Origin: Variovorax sp. SG517
GTDB taxonomy: Bacteria; Pseudomonadota; Gammaproteobacteria; Burkholderiales; Burkholderiaceae_C
NCBI RefSeq assembly: GCF_013376045.1
Contig: NZ_JABMJG010000003.1
Location: 310,001 to 374,000, forward strand
DNA: 64,000 nucleotides
Direction of reading: 5' to 3'
The number at the start of each line of letters is the position of its first letter. The first letter of the stretch is position 1. The position numbers and the translations under genes were made by a program. Below, one piece after another: positions 8,398-17,114 of the stretch. The notes below the pieces were generated by a model. The model did not search any database, was not told the DNA's origin, and saw only the letters and a list, made by a program, of their open reading frames with translations.

Positions 8398-8979
8398 TCA
8401 CTTGCCCCAGCTCAGGCGCGCGGGCTGCGAGGCCTGGGCGCCGGCAGGGCGCTTGAGCTGGCGCTTGAACTGGCCCTGCGCGGTGGCGATCTGCGAGTCG
8501 ATCTGGCGCAGGCCCTTGAAGGCGCCGAACAGGTTCAGGTCGATGAACTTCGCGGCGGCCGCGTTGGTGCAGTTGAAGGAGAAGGTGGCGTCGAGGTCGG
8601 CGTGGCCGACGGGCTCGCTGGGGTCGGGGTTGCCGAGGCCCAGCGCGCCGGAGCGCAGGTCGACCGGGCCCAGCTTGCAGTTGGCGGCGGGGTCGACCAC
8701 GAAGAGCTTGTCGGCCGCGCGCAGCTGGGCCACGGCGTCTTCCACGATCTTCTTCTCGGCGTCGGTCTTGGGGGCGCGTTCGAAGCCGACGATGTTGTCG
8801 AGAGGCGATTCCATGTCGATCACCACCGTGGGGCCGTCGACGGCCACGTCGAGCTTGAGCTGGCCGTGCACGTGGGCGTGCTGCTGCTGGGCCTGGGCGG
8901 TGAGGAAGGGGGCCGCCGCGAAGAGCGCGGCGGCTGCGATTGCGAGACCGGTGTTGCGTCGGAGTCGGATGTGCTTCAT
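8398..8979 (-). CDS. DUF2796 (ZrgA-like) periplasmic protein
   Basis: A 193-residue exported protein of the DUF2796 family, the ZrgA-type component of zinc-linked ABC clusters. The ATG at 8979 begins a signal peptide (about residues 1-28, cut near AQA); longer in-frame starts run into the upstream gene. Right after cleavage comes the His-rich HAHVHGQ, typical of metal-binding ends, followed by the DUF2796 core with conserved MESPLDNIVGFERAP and a Cys pair. Its ATG overlaps the sulfurtransferase stop by four bases (ATGA), which ties this cluster to a sulfur-transfer gene. Zinc binding is inferred from family and His content, not proven here. Confidence 0.82.
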   Translation of the reverse strand: MKHIRLRRNTGLAIAAAALFAAAPFLTAQAQQQHAHVHGQLKLDVAVDGPTVVIDMESPLDNIVGFERAPKTDAEKKIVEDAVAQLRAADKLFVVDPAANCKLGPVDLRSGALGLGNPDPSEPVGHADLDATFSFNCTNAAAAKFIDLNLFGAFKGLRQIDSQIATAQGQFKRQLKRPAGAQASQPARLSWGK

Positions 8980-9884
8980 GGTTCGGCGCCTTGCCGGGTC
9001 GGCAGCCCCGGCGTGTTGCTCCATTCGCTCCAGCTGCCGGCATAGAGCGCGGTCGTCCCGAATCCCGCGATCTGCATGGCAAGCAGATTCGGCACGGCGC
9101 TCACGCCGCTGCCGCACTGGTGGACGACTGTCGCCGCATCGCGTCCCGCGAGCAGCGCTTCGAACTCGGCACGCAATTGCGATGCCGGCTTGAACTTGCC
9201 GTCGGGACCGATGTTGTCGGCGAAAGGCCGGTTGAGGGCCCCGGGGATGTGACCGGCGATCGGGTCCAGAGGTTCCACCTCGCCGCGGTAACGGGCACCG
9301 GCGCGTGCGTCGATCAGGTTCTGGTCAGGCTGGCCGAGCCGGCGCACCACCATGTCGGTGGTGACGAGCTTCGCGATGGGCTCGCCCGCGACGAAGTTCG
9401 ACTGGAAGCGCGCGGGCTCCTCGCGGTCGGTGACCTCGCCGCCCGCGGCCTGCCAGGCCTGCAGGCCGCCGTCGAGCACGGCCACCGCGTCGTGGCCCAT
9501 CCACTTGAGCATCCACCACAGGCGGCCGCAGTAGTTGGCGCCGTTGCGGTCGTACACCACGGCCTGCATGTCGTTGGCGAAGCCGATGCTGGAGAGCCAC
9601 GCGGCGAACTTCTCGCGGCTGGGCAGCGGATGGCGCCCTCCCGATGCGGGCACGCCGTCTTCCTTTGCCACGACGACTTCGCCGTGCGCGCCGGGGGCAC
9701 CGTGCTTCGCGCTGAGGTCGGTGTCGAGGTTGGCGTAGAGCGCGCCTGGAATGTGCGCGGCCGCGTATTGCTGCGCGCCGGCTTCGGGCTTCATGAGGTC
9801 GAAGCTGCAGTCGAACACCATGAAGGGCTTGCCGCTGGCCTGCAGCTGCTGCAGTTGTTCGGCGGAGATGAGGGTGTCGTACAT
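8976..9884 (-). CDS. sseA: 3-mercaptopyruvate/thiosulfate sulfurtransferase (two rhodanese domains)
   Basis: A 302-residue tandem-rhodanese sulfurtransferase that moves sulfur from mercaptopyruvate or thiosulfate to thiols or cyanide. The N-terminal domain (about 1-150) is structural, with AAHIPGA and VLDGGLQAW; the C-terminal domain (about 170-302) has DARAGARYRG, GHIPGA and the active-site loop CGSGVSA with catalytic Cys257. A CGSG loop is the mercaptopyruvate type (E. coli SseA), while thiosulfate enzymes usually have CRKG. ATG at 9884 is preceded by AAGGAG eight bases away. The stop overlaps the start of the DUF2796 gene, an unusual coupling to a zinc-type cluster. No signal peptide, so probably cytoplasmic. 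Confidence 0.9.
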   Translation of the reverse strand: MYDTLISAEQLQQLQASGKPFMVFDCSFDLMKPEAGAQQYAAAHIPGALYANLDTDLSAKHGAPGAHGEVVVAKEDGVPASGGRHPLPSREKFAAWLSSIGFANDMQAVVYDRNGANYCGRLWWMLKWMGHDAVAVLDGGLQAWQAAGGEVTDREEPARFQSNFVAGEPIAKLVTTDMVVRRLGQPDQNLIDARAGARYRGEVEPLDPIAGHIPGALNRPFADNIGPDGKFKPASQLRAEFEALLAGRDAATVVHQCGSGVSAVPNLLAMQIAGFGTTALYAGSWSEWSNTPGLPTRQGAEP

Positions 9885-9927
9885 GGCGCTTGCTCCTTGG
9901 GGAATCTGGAAATGCACGCTGCCTGCG

Positions 9928-10860
9928 TCAGTGTTCCTCGGCCGGCGCCTTGGGCACGGCCCGTTGTCGCAACACGGTTGCAGCAATGCCGCTGGCGATG
10001 ATAAGGGCCATGCCGGCCCAGCCCGCGGCGTCGATGCGTTCGTGGAACAGCACCACGCCGTAGAACGCCGCGAAGACGATGCCCGAATACTGCAGGTTGG
10101 CGACCACCAGCGTGCCGGCCTGCGTCTTGGCGGTGGCGTAGGCGCGCGTCATGCACAGCTGGCCGAGCGCGGCGAGCAGCCCGATCGGCAGCAGCCACAG
10201 CGCATGCTGCCATGTCCAGGAGCTGTCGCCCGAAAACCCGGTGAAGGCCGTGGCGATGCCGCCGGCCACGGCCGAGCCGACCGCGAAGTAGAAGACCGTG
10301 CGCAGCTCCGGCTCACCGATGCGCGAGAGCGCCACCACCTGCATGTAGGCGAAGGCGGCCGTCAGCCCCGAAAGTAGCCCCAGCAGGCCCGCGAAGCCTT
10401 CGTTGCCGTTCACCGTGGGCTTGAGCATGAGCACCACGCCCACGAAGCCCGCGAGCACGGTCATCGCCAGCGTGCCTTGCAGCGGCGGGCGCTCCACGCG
10501 GCCGTCGCGTCCGGGCACCGGCACCCAGGCCAGCAGCGCGCCGCCGACCAGGAAGGCCGCGACCCACACGCTGCTCATGTAGTTGAGCGTGACGGCCGTG
10601 GCCAACGGCATGTGGGCGATGGCATAGAACCACGCGCCGAGCGACACAACGCCGATGGTGCTGCGCCAGGCATGCATGCCGGGATACTTCGTGGCCAGCG
10701 ACACGCCGCGGTTGCGTGCCAGCAGCCAGAGGAAGACGATGCCGATCAGGCCGCGCCCGAGCACCATCTCGCCGCTGTTGAACCACGCCGAGGCGACTTT
10801 CACGACCACGCTCATCGTGGCGAACAAGAAGGCGCCGAGCACCATCCACAGGGCTTGCAC
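9928..10860 (-). CDS. DMT superfamily (EamA-type) transporter
   Basis: A 310-residue integral membrane protein with about ten helices in two EamA halves, the plan of drug/metabolite exporters. The start is taken as GTG at 10860 because GGGGAGAA lies just upstream and the helix VLGAFLFATMSVVVKVAS begins at residue 6; a longer reading would run through the intergenic repeat at 10871-10963. An ATG at 10845 is the alternative. First-half signature: ALATAVTL-like segment PLATAVTLNYMSSVWVA; second-half: ATAKTQAGTLVVANLQY. The gene ends 43 bases before the sulfurtransferase start, so they may share a transcript. The substrate is unknown. Confidence 0.85.
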   Translation of the reverse strand: MQALWMVLGAFLFATMSVVVKVASAWFNSGEMVLGRGLIGIVFLWLLARNRGVSLATKYPGMHAWRSTIGVVSLGAWFYAIAHMPLATAVTLNYMSSVWVAAFLVGGALLAWVPVPGRDGRVERPPLQGTLAMTVLAGFVGVVLMLKPTVNGNEGFAGLLGLLSGLTAAFAYMQVVALSRIGEPELRTVFYFAVGSAVAGGIATAFTGFSGDSSWTWQHALWLLPIGLLAALGQLCMTRAYATAKTQAGTLVVANLQYSGIVFAAFYGVVLFHERIDAAGWAGMALIIASGIAATVLRQRAVPKAPAEEH

Positions 10861-10870
10861 TATTGGTTCT

Positions 10871-10963
10871 CCCCCAGGCTTCGCGCACTTCGTGTCGCTT
10901 CTCCCACCCCCTCGCCGGGGGGCAACACCAGCGGCCCGGCAAAGCCGGTTCCGCGGTGTTCCT
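10871..10963 (+). repeat. Dispersed intergenic repeat, copy A
   Basis: First of three about 90-base repeats in this window (others at 26025 and 27536). It reads CCCCCAGGCTTCGCGC..., then a small hairpin (CCCC/GGGG near 10907-10920), then a longer hairpin at 10924-10960: AACACC pairs with GGTGTT, GCGG with CCGC, and CCGGC with GCCGG around an AAA loop. It sits between two minus-strand genes, just upstream of the DMT transporter start. No coding function: the ORF that reads through it gives sequence unlike the gene family. Confidence 0.85.
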
Positions 10964-10993
10964 GAAACACCCGTCGATGAGGCAGTCATCGAC

Positions 10994-12133
10994 TCAGGCG
11001 TTCTGCATCGCGCTGCGGTACCACTCGTGGAACTGCTGCATGCCGTCTTCCATCGGGCTCTGGTAGGGGCCGGTCTCGTTGTCGCCGCGCAGCATCAGCG
11101 CGCGGCGGCCGGCGTCCATGCGCTCGGCGATCTCGTCGTCCTCCACGCAGGTCTCCATGTAGGCGGCCTGCTGGGCCTCGACGAACTCGCGCTCGAAGGC
11201 GACGATTTCCTCGGGGTAGAAGAATTCGACCATGTTGAGCGTTTTCGTCGGGCTCACGGGGTGCAGGGTCGACACCGTGAGCACGTGCGGATACCACTCG
11301 ACCATCACGTGCGGATAGTAGGTCAGCCAGATGGCGCCGTACTTGGGCGGCTTGCCCTCGCGGTACTTGAGCAGCTGCTCCTGCCACTTCTGGTAGACCG
11401 GGCTGCCCGCGCGGCCCAGGCGGTTGGCCACGCCCACCGTCTGCACCGAATAGCGCGGCTTGAACTCCCAGCGCAGGTCGTCGCAGGTGACGAAGCTGCC
11501 CAGGCCGGGGTGGAACGGGCCGACGTGGTAGTCCTCGAGGTAGACCTCGATGAAGGTCTTCCAGTTGTAGTTGCACTCGTGCAGCTCGACGCGATCGAGC
11601 GCGTAGCCCGAGAAGTCGAGGTCGGCCTGCGGGCCGAGGCCGGCCATGTCGGCCGCCACGTCGGGGCCGGAGCCGTCGGCGTTCTTCTCGAACAGCAGGC
11701 CGTTCCACTCCGTGAGCGGGTAGTTGTGCAGGTTCAGGCAGGGGTCCTGCTCGAAGTGGGGGGCGCCGATCAGCGTGCCGGTGGTGCGCGGGTCGGCCGC
11801 GGCGTAGGTCCAGCGGTGCAGCGGGCACACGATGTTGCCGCCCGACTGGCTCTCGAGCTGGCCGCGGCCCTGCAGGATCAGGGCCTGGCGGTGGCGGCAG
11901 ACGTTGGAGATCAGCTCCACGCCCTTGGGCGTGTGGACGAGGGCGCGGCCCTGGTGCTCCTGGGGCAGGGTGTGGAAGTCGCCCATCTCGGGCACGGCCA
12001 GGCGATGGCCGACATAGCGGGGCCCTCGCGAGAAAAGGTTCTGCATCTCGCGGGCGAAGAGCGCCTCGTCGAAATACGCGGAAACTGGAAGTTGGCTCGC
12101 GGCCTGCTGCAGTTGAAGACTTAAATCAGACAT
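10994..12133 (-). CDS. Rieske-type aromatic ring-hydroxylating oxygenase, alpha subunit
   Basis: A 379-residue oxygenase subunit. The Rieske [2Fe-2S] domain has CRH (Cys79, His81) and CPLH (Cys103, His106). The catalytic domain has the mononuclear-iron region NWKTFIEVYLEDYHVGPFHP, where His203 and His208 are iron ligands and Asp201 the likely bridging acid. ATG at 12133 is chosen because the family-like sequence begins there; the in-frame start at 12346 adds junk. No ferredoxin, reductase or beta-subunit gene is adjacent, so electrons must come from elsewhere. The substrate (aromatic acid, quaternary amine or other) is unknown. It is divergent from xseB across 264 bases. Confidence 0.9.
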   Translation of the reverse strand: MSDLSLQLQQAASQLPVSAYFDEALFAREMQNLFSRGPRYVGHRLAVPEMGDFHTLPQEHQGRALVHTPKGVELISNVCRHRQALILQGRGQLESQSGGNIVCPLHRWTYAAADPRTTGTLIGAPHFEQDPCLNLHNYPLTEWNGLLFEKNADGSGPDVAADMAGLGPQADLDFSGYALDRVELHECNYNWKTFIEVYLEDYHVGPFHPGLGSFVTCDDLRWEFKPRYSVQTVGVANRLGRAGSPVYQKWQEQLLKYREGKPPKYGAIWLTYYPHVMVEWYPHVLTVSTLHPVSPTKTLNMVEFFYPEEIVAFEREFVEAQQAAYMETCVEDDEIAERMDAGRRALMLRGDNETGPYQSPMEDGMQQFHEWYRSAMQNA

Positions 12134-12397
12134 GGAGGACCTGACCAAGCTCCCCACAGGGAGAAAAGGAAGAAAAGAACGGAAGGCGCCGCCAGGAGGA
12201 TTCGGCGGCCCGAAGCAGTGTTGAACGTCGTCAACGAGAGAAGTTCGCATTGTACCCGGGGCCATTTTTTCGGCCTCCCGGCTTCCCGCGCCGTTTCGCA
12301 ATGTGCGATCGGCCTCCGCCAGAGGAGGGGGCGGCCCGCCCGCCACTTGTTCCGGTCACGGTCCTAAAATGCCTCGTTTCACCCACGTTTCGCTTGC

Positions 12398-12664
12398 ATG
12401 CCCAAGGTGCCCCCTCCTTCCTCGTCCAGCCCGGCGGCAACGCCCGACACGGGTCCGCTGCCAGCCAGTTACGAAGCCGGGCTCCAGGAACTGGAGCAAC
12501 TGGTCGCGGAACTCGAGTCGGGCCAGCTGCCGCTGGACCAGCTGCTAGTCAGTTACCAGCGCGGCGCGGCGCTGCTGGCCTTCTGCCGCGACAAGCTGCA
12601 GGCGGTCGAAGACCAGATCAAGGTGCTCGATTCGGGCAGCCTGAAGGTCTGGACGCCTGAATGA
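12398..12664 (+). CDS. xseB: Exodeoxyribonuclease VII small subunit
   Basis: An 88-residue XseB: the small helical subunit that binds XseA to form exonuclease VII, which degrades single-stranded DNA. A Pro/Ser-rich leader (residues 1-23) precedes the conserved helical hairpin [19 protein letters not shown] and [17 protein letters not shown]. The tail [11 protein letters not shown] is typical. Its stop overlaps the ispA start by four bases (ATGA), the xseB-ispA-dxs order seen in many proteobacteria. A TAAAAT sequence at 12365-12370 could be a -10 box, but no good -35 is present. Confidence 0.95.
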   Translation: MPKVPPPSSSSPAATPDTGPLPASYEAGLQELEQLVAELESGQLPLDQLLVSYQRGAALLAFCRDKLQAVEDQIKVLDSGSLKVWTPE

Positions 12665-13581
12665 GCGCCGCCACGCTGAATTCCGGCCACTGGGACGCCC
12701 GCACGCTCGCCGGCTGGAGCGAACCCCACCTGGCGAATGTCGAGTCTGCGCTGTCGCGCTGGGTCGGTGTCGATGCCCCGGTGCTGCTGGGCGACGCCAT
12801 GCGCTACGCCGTGCTCGACGGCGGCAAGCGGCTGCGGCCGCTGCTGGTGCTGGCCGCCAGCGAGGCCGTGGGAGGCAACAAGGCCGCGGCCCTGCGCGCG
12901 GCCTGCGCCACCGAGCTGATCCACGCCTATTCGCTGGTGCACGACGACCTGCCGTGCATGGACAACGACGTGCTGCGCCGCGGCAAGCCCACGGTGCACG
13001 TCAAGTTCGGCGAAGCCGATGCCCTGCTGGCCGGCGACGCGCTGCAGGCGCTGGCCTTCGAGCTGCTCACCCCCGAAGGCGACGAGATTCCCGCCGCCAC
13101 CCAGGCCCTGCTGTGCCGCCTGCTCGCGCGCGCCGCGGGCAGCCAGGGCATGGCCGGCGGCCAGGCCATCGACCTTGCCAGCGTCGGCATCGCCTTGAAC
13201 GAAGCGCAACTGCGCGAGATGCACCGCCTGAAGACCGGCGCGCTGCTGCAGGGCAGCGTCGAGATGGGCGCCGCCTGCGGCACGGTGAGCGCTGCCGCGC
13301 TGGCCGCGCTGCGCGATTACGGCGCGGCCATCGGCCTCGCGTTCCAGGTGGTCGACGACATCCTCGACGTCACGGCCGATTCGCAGACCCTGGGCAAGAC
13401 CGCCGGCAAGGACGCCGCGGCCGACAAGCCCACCTACGTGTCGCTGCTCGGCCTCGACGGCGCCCGCGCCCAGGCCCGCCAGTTGCTGGCCGACGCGCTC
13501 GCCGCGCTGGAGCGCAGCGGCCTGGCCGATACCGCCGCGTTGCGCGCCTTGGCCCACATGGTGGTCGACCGCGACCGCTGA
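12661..13581 (+). CDS. ispA: Farnesyl (polyprenyl) diphosphate synthase
   Basis: A 306-residue short-chain prenyltransferase that condenses isopentenyl diphosphate with DMAPP/GPP to give farnesyl diphosphate. The first Asp-rich motif is DDLPCMDND, preceded by [11 protein letters not shown], and the second is [17 protein letters not shown] near residue 50 is the substrate-binding region. The two extra residues between the first Asp pair and the next Asp fit the bacterial IspA type. It lies between xseB (4-base overlap) and dxs (22 bases), so the precursor enzyme Dxs and the chain-building enzyme are made from one transcript. Cytoplasmic. Confidence 0.95.
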   Translation: MSAATLNSGHWDARTLAGWSEPHLANVESALSRWVGVDAPVLLGDAMRYAVLDGGKRLRPLLVLAASEAVGGNKAAALRAACATELIHAYSLVHDDLPCMDNDVLRRGKPTVHVKFGEADALLAGDALQALAFELLTPEGDEIPAATQALLCRLLARAAGSQGMAGGQAIDLASVGIALNEAQLREMHRLKTGALLQGSVEMGAACGTVSAAALAALRDYGAAIGLAFQVVDDILDVTADSQTLGKTAGKDAAADKPTYVSLLGLDGARAQARQLLADALAALERSGLADTAALRALAHMVVDRDR

Positions 13582-13603
13582 GAGAAAAGAACAAACCTCC
13601 CCC

Positions 13604-15475
13604 ATGGCTGCTCCGCTGCTTCCCACACTCCACGACCCTTCGCCCATCCGCAAATACGACCGGGCCCAGCTGCGCCAGCTGTCCGACGAGGTGCGCGCCT
13701 GCGTGCTCGACAACGTTTCCCGCACCGGCGGCCACCTGAGCTCCAATCTCGGCACGGTCGAACTCACGGTCGCGCTGCACCACGTGTTCAACACGCCGCA
13801 CGACCGGCTGGTGTGGGACGTGGGCCACCAGACCTATCCGCACAAGATCCTCACGGGCCGGCGCGAGCGCATGCCCACGCTGCGGCAGATCGGCGGCATC
13901 TCGGGCTTTCCGCAGCGCAACGAGAGCGAGTACGACACCTTCGGCACCGCCCACTCGTCGACCAGCATCTCGGCCGCGCTCGGCATGGCCATGGCTGCCA
14001 AGCAGAAGGGCGAGGACCGCTACACCGTGGCCATCATCGGCGACGGCGCGCTTACTGCCGGCATGGCCTTCGAGGCCCTGAACAACGCGGGCGTGTGCGA
14101 CTGCAAGCTGCTGGTGATCCTGAACGACAACGACATGTCGATCAGCCCGCCGGTGGGCGCGCTCAACCGCTACCTGGCTCAACTGATGAGCGGCAACTTC
14201 TACGCCGCCGCCAAGAACGTCGGCAAGAGCGTGCTGCGCAATGCGCCGCCCTTGTTCGAGCTGGCCAAGCGGCTCGAGCAGCATGCCAAGGGCATGGTCG
14301 TGCCGGCCACGCTGTTCGAGCAGTTCGGCTTCAACTACGTCGGCCCGATCGACGGCCACGACATCGATTCGCTGGTGCCCACGCTCGAGAACCTCAAGCA
14401 CCTCGACGGCCCGCAGTTCCTGCACGTGGTCACGAAGAAGGGTCAGGGCTACAAGCTGGCCGAGGCCGACCCCGTGGCCTACCACGGCCCCGGCAAGTTC
14501 GACCCGCAGGTGGGGCTGGTCAAGCCGGCCTCGGCACCCAAGCAGACCTTCACGCAGGTGTTCGGCCAGTGGCTGTGCGACACCGCCGCGGCCGACGGCC
14601 GCCTCGTGGGCATCACGCCCGCGATGCGCGAGGGCTCGGGGCTCGTCGAATTCGAGAAGCGCTTCCCCGACCGCTACTACGACGTCGGCATCGCCGAGCA
14701 GCACGCCGTGACCTTCGCCGCGGGCCTCGCATGCGAAGGGCTGAAGCCGGTGGTCGCGATCTACTCGACCTTCCTGCAGCGCGCCTACGACCAGCTGATC
14801 CACGACGTCGCCATCCAGAACCTGCCGGTGGTGTTCGCGCTCGACCGCGCTGGCCTCGTGGGTGCCGACGGCGCGACGCACGCGGGCGCGTACGACATCC
14901 CGTTCCTGCGCTGCATTCCGAACATGAGCATCGCCTGTCCGGCCGACGAGCGCGAAACGCGCCAGCTGCTGACCAGCGCATACGAGCAGAACCATCCGGT
15001 GGCCGTGCGCTATCCGCGCGGTTCGGGTGCCGGCGCCGCGCCGCATCTCACGCTCGATGCGCTGCCCTTCGGCAAGGGCGAGATCCGCCGCGAAGGCCGG
15101 CGCATCGCCATCCTGGCCTTCGGCACGCTGCTGTATCCGGCGCTCACGGCGGCGGAATCGCTCGACGCCACGGTGGTCAACATGCGCTGGGCCAAGCCGC
15201 TCGACGTCGAGCTGCTGCTGAAGGTCGCGGGCACGCACGATGCCATCGTCACGCTGGAAGAGGGCGCGATCATGGGCGGCGCGGGCAGCGCGGTGCTCGA
15301 GGCGCTGCAGGCGGCCGGCGTGCAGAAGCCGGTGCTGCAGCTGGGCCTGCCCGACCGCTTCATCGAGCATGGCGATCCGGCCAGGCTGCTCGCATCCATC
15401 GGGCTGGATGCGATCGGCATCGAGGCGTCGATCCGCGAGCGATTCGTTCGCAATAGCGGCAACAGCGCAGGGTAA
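13604..15475 (+). CDS. dxs: 1-deoxy-D-xylulose-5-phosphate synthase
   Basis: The 623-residue thiamine-diphosphate enzyme that condenses pyruvate and glyceraldehyde 3-phosphate, the first step of the MEP isoprenoid pathway. Visible are the substrate/cofactor His in GGHLSSNLG, the ThDP motif [20 protein letters not shown], and [17 protein letters not shown] with the catalytic Glu in the transketolase Pyr domain (about 320-480), followed by the transketolase C-domain. Length is standard. It is last in the xseB-ispA-dxs operon and is followed by a clear T-rich terminator at 15536-15565. Large open frames on the opposite strand here are shadows. Confidence 0.97.
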   Translation: MAAPLLPTLHDPSPIRKYDRAQLRQLSDEVRACVLDNVSRTGGHLSSNLGTVELTVALHHVFNTPHDRLVWDVGHQTYPHKILTGRRERMPTLRQIGGISGFPQRNESEYDTFGTAHSSTSISAALGMAMAAKQKGEDRYTVAIIGDGALTAGMAFEALNNAGVCDCKLLVILNDNDMSISPPVGALNRYLAQLMSGNFYAAAKNVGKSVLRNAPPLFELAKRLEQHAKGMVVPATLFEQFGFNYVGPIDGHDIDSLVPTLENLKHLDGPQFLHVVTKKGQGYKLAEADPVAYHGPGKFDPQVGLVKPASAPKQTFTQVFGQWLCDTAAADGRLVGITPAMREGSGLVEFEKRFPDRYYDVGIAEQHAVTFAAGLACEGLKPVVAIYSTFLQRAYDQLIHDVAIQNLPVVFALDRAGLVGADGATHAGAYDIPFLRCIPNMSIACPADERETRQLLTSAYEQNHPVAVRYPRGSGAGAAPHLTLDALPFGKGEIRREGRRIAILAFGTLLYPALTAAESLDATVVNMRWAKPLDVELLLKVAGTHDAIVTLEEGAIMGGAGSAVLEALQAAGVQKPVLQLGLPDRFIEHGDPARLLASIGLDAIGIEASIRERFVRNSGNSAG

Positions 15476-15489
15476 ACCCGCCCCGGGAC

Positions 15490-15525
15490 GTGTAAGCGCG
15501 TTTTTACAATCCCCGGGACTTACAC
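15490..15525. other. Inverted repeat downstream of dxs
   Basis: GTGTAAG at 15490-15496 is mirrored by CTTACAC at 15519-15525, and each arm is preceded by CCCCGGGA, so the site is both an inverted and a partial direct repeat. It lies between the dxs stop and its terminator, 64 bases before the TRAP binding-protein start. A protein-binding site is possible; nothing in the sequence proves it. Confidence 0.3.
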
Positions 15526-15535
15526 AAAAGTCCCC

Positions 15536-15565
15536 AACGCGGTCACAAGCCGCGTTTCGTTTTTT
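15536..15565 (+). terminator. Intrinsic terminator of the xseB-ispA-dxs operon
   Basis: AACGCGG at 15536-15542 pairs with CCGCGTT at 15550-15556 around a 7-base loop and is followed by a T-rich run (15555-15565). This is a good rho-independent terminator, separating dxs from the TRAP binding-protein gene that begins at 15589. Confidence 0.75.
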
Positions 15566-15588
15566 CAAAGAACTCGGAGAGCTATCTA

Positions 15589-16668
15589 ATGGATCGTCGT
15601 TCCCTCATCAAAAACGCCGGCATCGCCGGCGTTCTGGCTGCCGGCATCGCCCCCGCGGTTCACGCGCAAGCCGCAGTTCGCTGGCGCCTGGCGTCGAGCT
15701 TTCCCAAGTCGCTGGACACCATCTACGGCACGGCCGAAGTGTTCGCGAAGAGCGTCAGCGACATGTCGGGCGGCAAGTTCCAGATTTCCGTGCATGCCGG
15801 CGGCGAGCTGATGCCCGCGTTCGGCGTGGTCGACGGCGTGCAGAACGCCTCGGTCGAAATGGCCCACACGGCTCCGTACTACTTCTACGGCAAGGACCCG
15901 ACCTTCTGCCTGGGCTGCGCAGTGCCCTTCGGCATGAACACCCGCCAGCAGAACGCCTGGATGTACGAAGGCAACGGCCTGAAGCTGATGCGCGCCTTCT
16001 ACGCCAAGTACAACATCATCAACCTGCCCGGCGGCAACACGGGCGCGCAGATGGGCGGCTGGTTCCGCAAGGAGATCAAGTCGGTCGCCGACCTGAAGGG
16101 CCTGAAGTTCCGTACCAACCCGTTCGCCGGCAAGGTGCTCGAGCCCTTCGGCGTGATCCCGCAATCCATTCCCGGCGCCGACCTGTACCCCGCGCTCGAG
16201 AAGGGCACGCTGGACGGCCTGGAGTGGGTCGGTCCCTACGACGACCAGAAGCTGGGCTTCAACAAGATCGCCCCGTTCTACTACTACCCCGGCTGGTGGG
16301 AAGGCGGCCCCGAGCTGGACTTCTACATCAACACCAAGGCATGGGAAGGCCTGTCGGCCGAGTACAAGGCCATCGTCGAAGCGGCTGCCTCGCACGCCAA
16401 CATCACGATGACGGCCAAGTACGACTCGAAGAACCCGATCGCGCTGAAGCAGCTCGTCGGCTCGGGCACCAAGCTGCGCCCGTTCTCGCAGGACGTGATG
16501 AACGCCGCCTTCAAGTCGGCCCAGCAGATCTACTCGGACCTGAACAACACCAACCCCGAGTGGAAGAAGATCTACGGCGACTGGTCGAAATTCCTGGCCG
16601 ACCAGAACGCCTGGTTCCGCTACACCGAAGGCACCTTCGACCGCTTCATGCAGCAGCAGAAGCTGTAA
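15589..16668 (+). CDS. TRAP transporter substrate-binding protein (DctP family)
   Basis: A 359-residue periplasmic binding protein of the TRAP family. The N-terminus MDRRSLIKNAGIAG is Tat-like (RR followed by a hydrophobic stretch cut near VHA). The DctP domain follows, with AVRWRLASSFPKSLDTIYG, a LRFRTNP-like LKGLKFRTNPF with the conserved ligand-binding Arg, and ALEKGTLDGLEWVGPYDD. The pattern resembles the subgroup binding 2-oxo acids and similar monocarboxylates (TakP), but substrate is inferred only. It stands alone on the plus strand; the likely permeases (17633-19784) are on the minus strand facing it. A strong terminator follows at 16693-16722. Confidence 0.9.
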   Translation: MDRRSLIKNAGIAGVLAAGIAPAVHAQAAVRWRLASSFPKSLDTIYGTAEVFAKSVSDMSGGKFQISVHAGGELMPAFGVVDGVQNASVEMAHTAPYYFYGKDPTFCLGCAVPFGMNTRQQNAWMYEGNGLKLMRAFYAKYNIINLPGGNTGAQMGGWFRKEIKSVADLKGLKFRTNPFAGKVLEPFGVIPQSIPGADLYPALEKGTLDGLEWVGPYDDQKLGFNKIAPFYYYPGWWEGGPELDFYINTKAWEGLSAEYKAIVEAAASHANITMTAKYDSKNPIALKQLVGSGTKLRPFSQDVMNAAFKSAQQIYSDLNNTNPEWKKIYGDWSKFLADQNAWFRYTEGTFDRFMQQQKL

Positions 16669-16692
16669 GAGGCCTCGCCTCGTCGAACAGGA

Positions 16693-16722
16693 AGCCCTGC
16701 CGGTCCCGGCGGGGCTTTTTTT
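16693..16722 (+). terminator. Intrinsic terminator of the TRAP binding-protein gene
   Basis: AGCCCTGCC at 16693-16701 pairs with GGCGGGGCT at 16708-16716 (one G-T pair), followed by seven T residues to 16722. It is a strong rho-independent terminator 25 bases past the stop codon. Confidence 0.85.
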
Positions 16723-16763
16723 CGTCGATGCGCGGCTTTCCACTTTCCAGCAGGTCCCGCCCG

Positions 16764-17108
16764 ATGCTCCGAACGTCGTCCCTCGCCGCTTTGCTCTTCA
16801 TGGCCGCGCTCGCTCCGGCCGCCCAGGCCGCCGGCGGCACGGGCAGCTATACGCTGCCGTGGAACACGCCCGGCGAGGTGCTGGAGTACCGTTCCTGCGG
16901 CTGCGGCGATTCGTGCTGGGTGGCCGAACTGCGCGATGCGCGCACGAAGGCGCTGAAGGGCCGGCTGCGCTGTGATTGCGAGCGGCTCCACGCCGCGGTG
17001 GGTCCGAAGGGCAAGGAGAGGGAGCAGGCTGCCATTTGCCCGGCCGGTGATGGCGCCGACAAGCCGCAGGCCATCGGCGAAGCGATGCAGCGGCTGCTGC
17101 GCCGATAG
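16764..17108 (+). CDS. Small secreted cysteine-rich protein, function unknown
   Basis: I do not recognise this 114-residue protein. It begins with a signal peptide (hydrophobic residues about 6-20, cut after AQA), and the mature part has seven Cys residues, clustered in SCGCGDSCW and RCDCERL with one more in ICPAG near the end. This suggests disulfides or metal binding in the periplasm. ATG at 16764 gives the clean signal peptide; an in-frame ATG at 16729 lies just past the terminator T-run and would add twelve non-hydrophobic residues. It is transcribed separately from the TRAP gene upstream and converges with the membrane protein gene ending at 17115. Coding bias looks normal. Confidence 0.6.
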   Translation: MLRTSSLAALLFMAALAPAAQAAGGTGSYTLPWNTPGEVLEYRSCGCGDSCWVAELRDARTKALKGRLRCDCERLHAAVGPKGKEREQAAICPAGDGADKPQAIGEAMQRLLRR

Positions 17109-17114
17109 GGTTCG

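Noticed and set aside
9885..9927. Zur box upstream of the zinc-type cluster
   Set aside because: I looked for the AT-rich dyad in the gap before the sulfurtransferase and before the DMT gene and saw none. Zinc control therefore rests only on analogy.
13370..15568. A 732-codon minus-strand open frame over dxs
   Set aside because: It is a GC-rich antisense shadow; dxs on the other strand has full length and all catalytic motifs.
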